A stretch of DNA of 64,000 nt from Nitrospirota bacterium (GTDB lineage Bacteria; Nitrospirota; JACRHJ01): positions 1-64,000 of the forward strand of contig JACRHJ010000022.1 of NCBI GenBank assembly GCA_016212105.1, read 5' to 3'. Of the stretch, positions 62,624 through 64,000 are shown in pieces. The position numbers and the translations under genes were made by a program. Numbering within the stretch: position 1 is the stretch's first letter; each line of letters starts with the position of its first letter. The notes under the pieces were generated by a model that searched no databases, was not told where the DNA came from, and was given only the letters and a program-made list of their open reading frames with translations.

Positions 62624-63813
62624 AAGGAACAATCAAAGAGTTTGGATTAGCTGATATATTCCAGCTCATTGGATTACAAAAGAAAACTGGCGTCCTGTTC
62701 CTGAAGGGCGTGGAGGGGACCATCAACATCCACTTTGAAGACGGCATGGTCGTCAAGGTGGAGAACAGCATGATGAGCCCGAGATACCTGACCGGCACGA
62801 TCCTCATCAACCGGGGCAAGATAAACGAGGCCCAGCTCAGGGAGGCACTGCAGATACAGAAGAGCACCGGCCAGAAGCTGGGTCAGGCGCTGATCGGGCA
62901 GGGCCTGATCAACAAGGACGAGCTGCGGGACGCGCTCAACCACCAGATGTGCGAGAACGTATACTCGGCCTTCCGGTGGAGGGGCGGGGACTACAAGTTC
63001 TACCAGGACAAGGTGGACTACGACAGAAATACGATAATACCGATTAATTTCGAGAACATATTAATGGACGGCGTCCGGTTGATGGACGAATGGCCGCGTA
63101 TCGAGAAGAAGCTGCCGTCCAAGGACATCGTCCTTAAGAAGGCAGTCGGCTACGAGGTCGATGAGGACGAGGACACAAAAGAAGACGACATATTCGCCGC
63201 ACCAGATGGCAAGGGCTCGGGCAAGGCTGCCAACTTTACCAGGGAGGCCTCCGCGATACTCAAGATGGTTGACGGAAACAGCAGCGTCTATGAAATAATA
63301 GAATCCTCCAGCCTCGGCGAGTTCGAGACCTGCAAGGCCATAGTCGAGCTGCTCGACAAGGGCATTGTCATCAAGACCGGAGACAGGCCTCAGATACTCT
63401 CGGATCGTTCCGAGCCATTGACTCTTCCCGTGCACATGTCCGGCCCGCTGAAACTCGCCTATTATCCATATATATTCATTATACTATCGTTGCTGCTGAT
63501 AGTCTTTCAGGTAACCGGCACCAGGAAGGTCATGAGCGCCGGGGCAAAGGGGCTTGGAGGTTTGAAGGCGCCGATGGCTCTGAACCAGGTCAAGCGTGTA
63601 TATAACAACTCCGTCCTTTATTACATGGACTTCGGCAATTATCCCGCGGACGCCGAAACCCTTGTCCAGCTCGATTATATAAACGGTAACGACTCCGTTG
63701 ACCCATGGGGGAGCAAACTGCAGCTTTCCAATGACGGCAATAATGTCCATGTCTCAAGCGCCGGATTAGACAGGGCACCTGGTACATCCGACGATATTTC
63801 AAGCATGCCATGA
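62614..63813 (+). CDS. DUF4388 protein with C-terminal pseudopilin (GspG)-like domain
   Basis: 399 aa. The N-terminal DUF4388/PATAN-type region begins with LEGTIKEFGLADIFQLIGLQ, typical of bacterial signalling and adhesion proteins. A second helical region lies at about 65-130. A single membrane helix (about 288-308, IFIILSLLLIVFQV) separates this from an outer part. The outer part carries DPWGSKLQLSNDGNNVHVSS and AGLDRAPGTSDDI, close to the C-terminal domain of type II secretion pseudopilin GspG. This makes it a cytoplasm-to-outside protein. No prepilin peptidase site is present. Role unknown. Confidence 0.72.
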   Translation: MALEGTIKEFGLADIFQLIGLQKKTGVLFLKGVEGTINIHFEDGMVVKVENSMMSPRYLTGTILINRGKINEAQLREALQIQKSTGQKLGQALIGQGLINKDELRDALNHQMCENVYSAFRWRGGDYKFYQDKVDYDRNTIIPINFENILMDGVRLMDEWPRIEKKLPSKDIVLKKAVGYEVDEDEDTKEDDIFAAPDGKGSGKAANFTREASAILKMVDGNSSVYEIIESSSLGEFETCKAIVELLDKGIVIKTGDRPQILSDRSEPLTLPVHMSGPLKLAYYPYIFIILSLLLIVFQVTGTRKVMSAGAKGLGGLKAPMALNQVKRVYNNSVLYYMDFGNYPADAETLVQLDYINGNDSVDPWGSKLQLSNDGNNVHVSSAGLDRAPGTSDDISSMP

Positions 63814-63868
63814 GTATTGGTTTACATAATATACCTTATGGGACATTAATTGGATTGGCAGAAGTTTG

Positions 63869-64000
63869 ATGATAATAACCGCTCGAAGGTTTTACCCCGT
63901 CACCAGACCCGTCATCGAACACGGCGCATTAGTTATCGACGGAAGCCGTATAGTAGACATCGGGGACCGCAGGGCAATCCTCAGGAAATATCCGGGACAA
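63869..64000 (+). CDS. Amidohydrolase-family protein (N-terminal part, cut by window edge)
   Basis: The first 44 codons of a reading frame open to the edge: IITARRFYPVT, then IEHGALVIDGSRIVDIGDR. This is the N-terminal beta-sandwich strand pattern of amidohydrolases such as SsnA, TrzA and MTA/SAH deaminases. The metal-binding HxH would lie beyond the window. ATG 63869 is the first good start. The exact enzyme cannot be named. Confidence 0.65.
   Translation, partial: MIITARRFYPVTRPVIEHGALVIDGSRIVDIGDRRAILRKYPGQ

Overview
The window is high-GC DNA from a Gram-negative (diderm) bacterium, probably an anaerobe. It carries an almost complete set of genes for the outer-membrane assembly factor BamA, lipid A, Kdo, inner-core heptose and a surface glycan, plus two subunits of an oxygen-sensitive 2-oxoacid:ferredoxin oxidoreductase. 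Intergenic gaps are packed with short dispersed palindromic repeats of several families. Gene content and repeats would fit a Desulfobacterota- or Nitrospirota-like lineage, but I cannot fix the taxon from the sequence alone.

Layout. 0-0.5 kb: AT-rich remnants (tail of a transposase, an unrecognised ORF fragment) abutting the 3' end of a tRNA-Phe gene with its own terminator. 0.55-3.9 kb: korB, korC, short-type argA, hemW. 4.0-19.6 kb: outer-membrane and lipid A block (bamA, ompH/skp, lpxD, fabZ, lpxA, lpxI, a Gfo/Idh dehydrogenase plus DegT aminotransferase pair that I read as gnnA-gnnB, lpxB, msbA, a frameshifted DUF374 gene, waaA, lpxK, an lpxL-like acyltransferase). 19.6-24.5 kb: heptose core (waaF, gmhB, waaC, a Trm112-like protein, a WaaE-like glycosyltransferase, a waaQ-like glycosyltransferase). 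24.6-35.7 kb: accessory glycan region with six GT4-type glycosyltransferases, four SAM methyltransferases and two hexapeptide acetyltransferases. 35.8-51 kb: a nonulosonic-acid (pseudaminate-like) cassette (NeuD-like protein, a large GT-B-like protein, pseB, pseC, a methyltransferase, a GNAT, an unusual SDR/ATP-grasp fusion, a HAD phosphatase, pseI), then radical SAM, Gfo/Idh, spsF, class III aminotransferase and methyltransferase genes. 51.2-59.3 kb: hldA, a UDP-glucuronate-epimerase-like gene and the Kdo block kdsB-pyrG-kdsA-kdsD-kdsC, interrupted between kdsA and kdsD by an AT-rich insert with a TIR-like gene and a small partner. 59.4-64 kb: pgsA, plsY, a TPR/zinc-ribbon membrane protein, a DUF4388/pseudopilin-like protein and the start of an amidohydrolase.

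How it fits together. LpxA, LpxD, LpxI, LpxB, LpxK, WaaA and the LpxL homologue build Kdo-lipid A; GnnA and GnnB would convert UDP-GlcNAc to a 3-amino form so that lipid A carries amide-linked chains at position 3. KdsD, KdsA, KdsC and KdsB make CMP-Kdo, with PyrG supplying CTP. HldA, GmhB, WaaC, WaaF and WaaQ add heptose. PseB, PseC, the GNAT, PseI and SpsF are expected to make and activate a pseudaminic-acid-like sugar, with the SDR/ATP-grasp fusion and HAD protein as the least understood steps. No Wzx, Wzy, ABC-2 glycan exporter or WaaL ligase is visible.

Most genes lie on the plus strand in tightly packed, often overlapping runs. TTG starts are frequent. The best candidates for unusual biology are the SDR/ATP-grasp NulO cassette, the radical SAM/SpsF/aminotransferase cassette, the TIR-like insert and the composite intergenic repeats.
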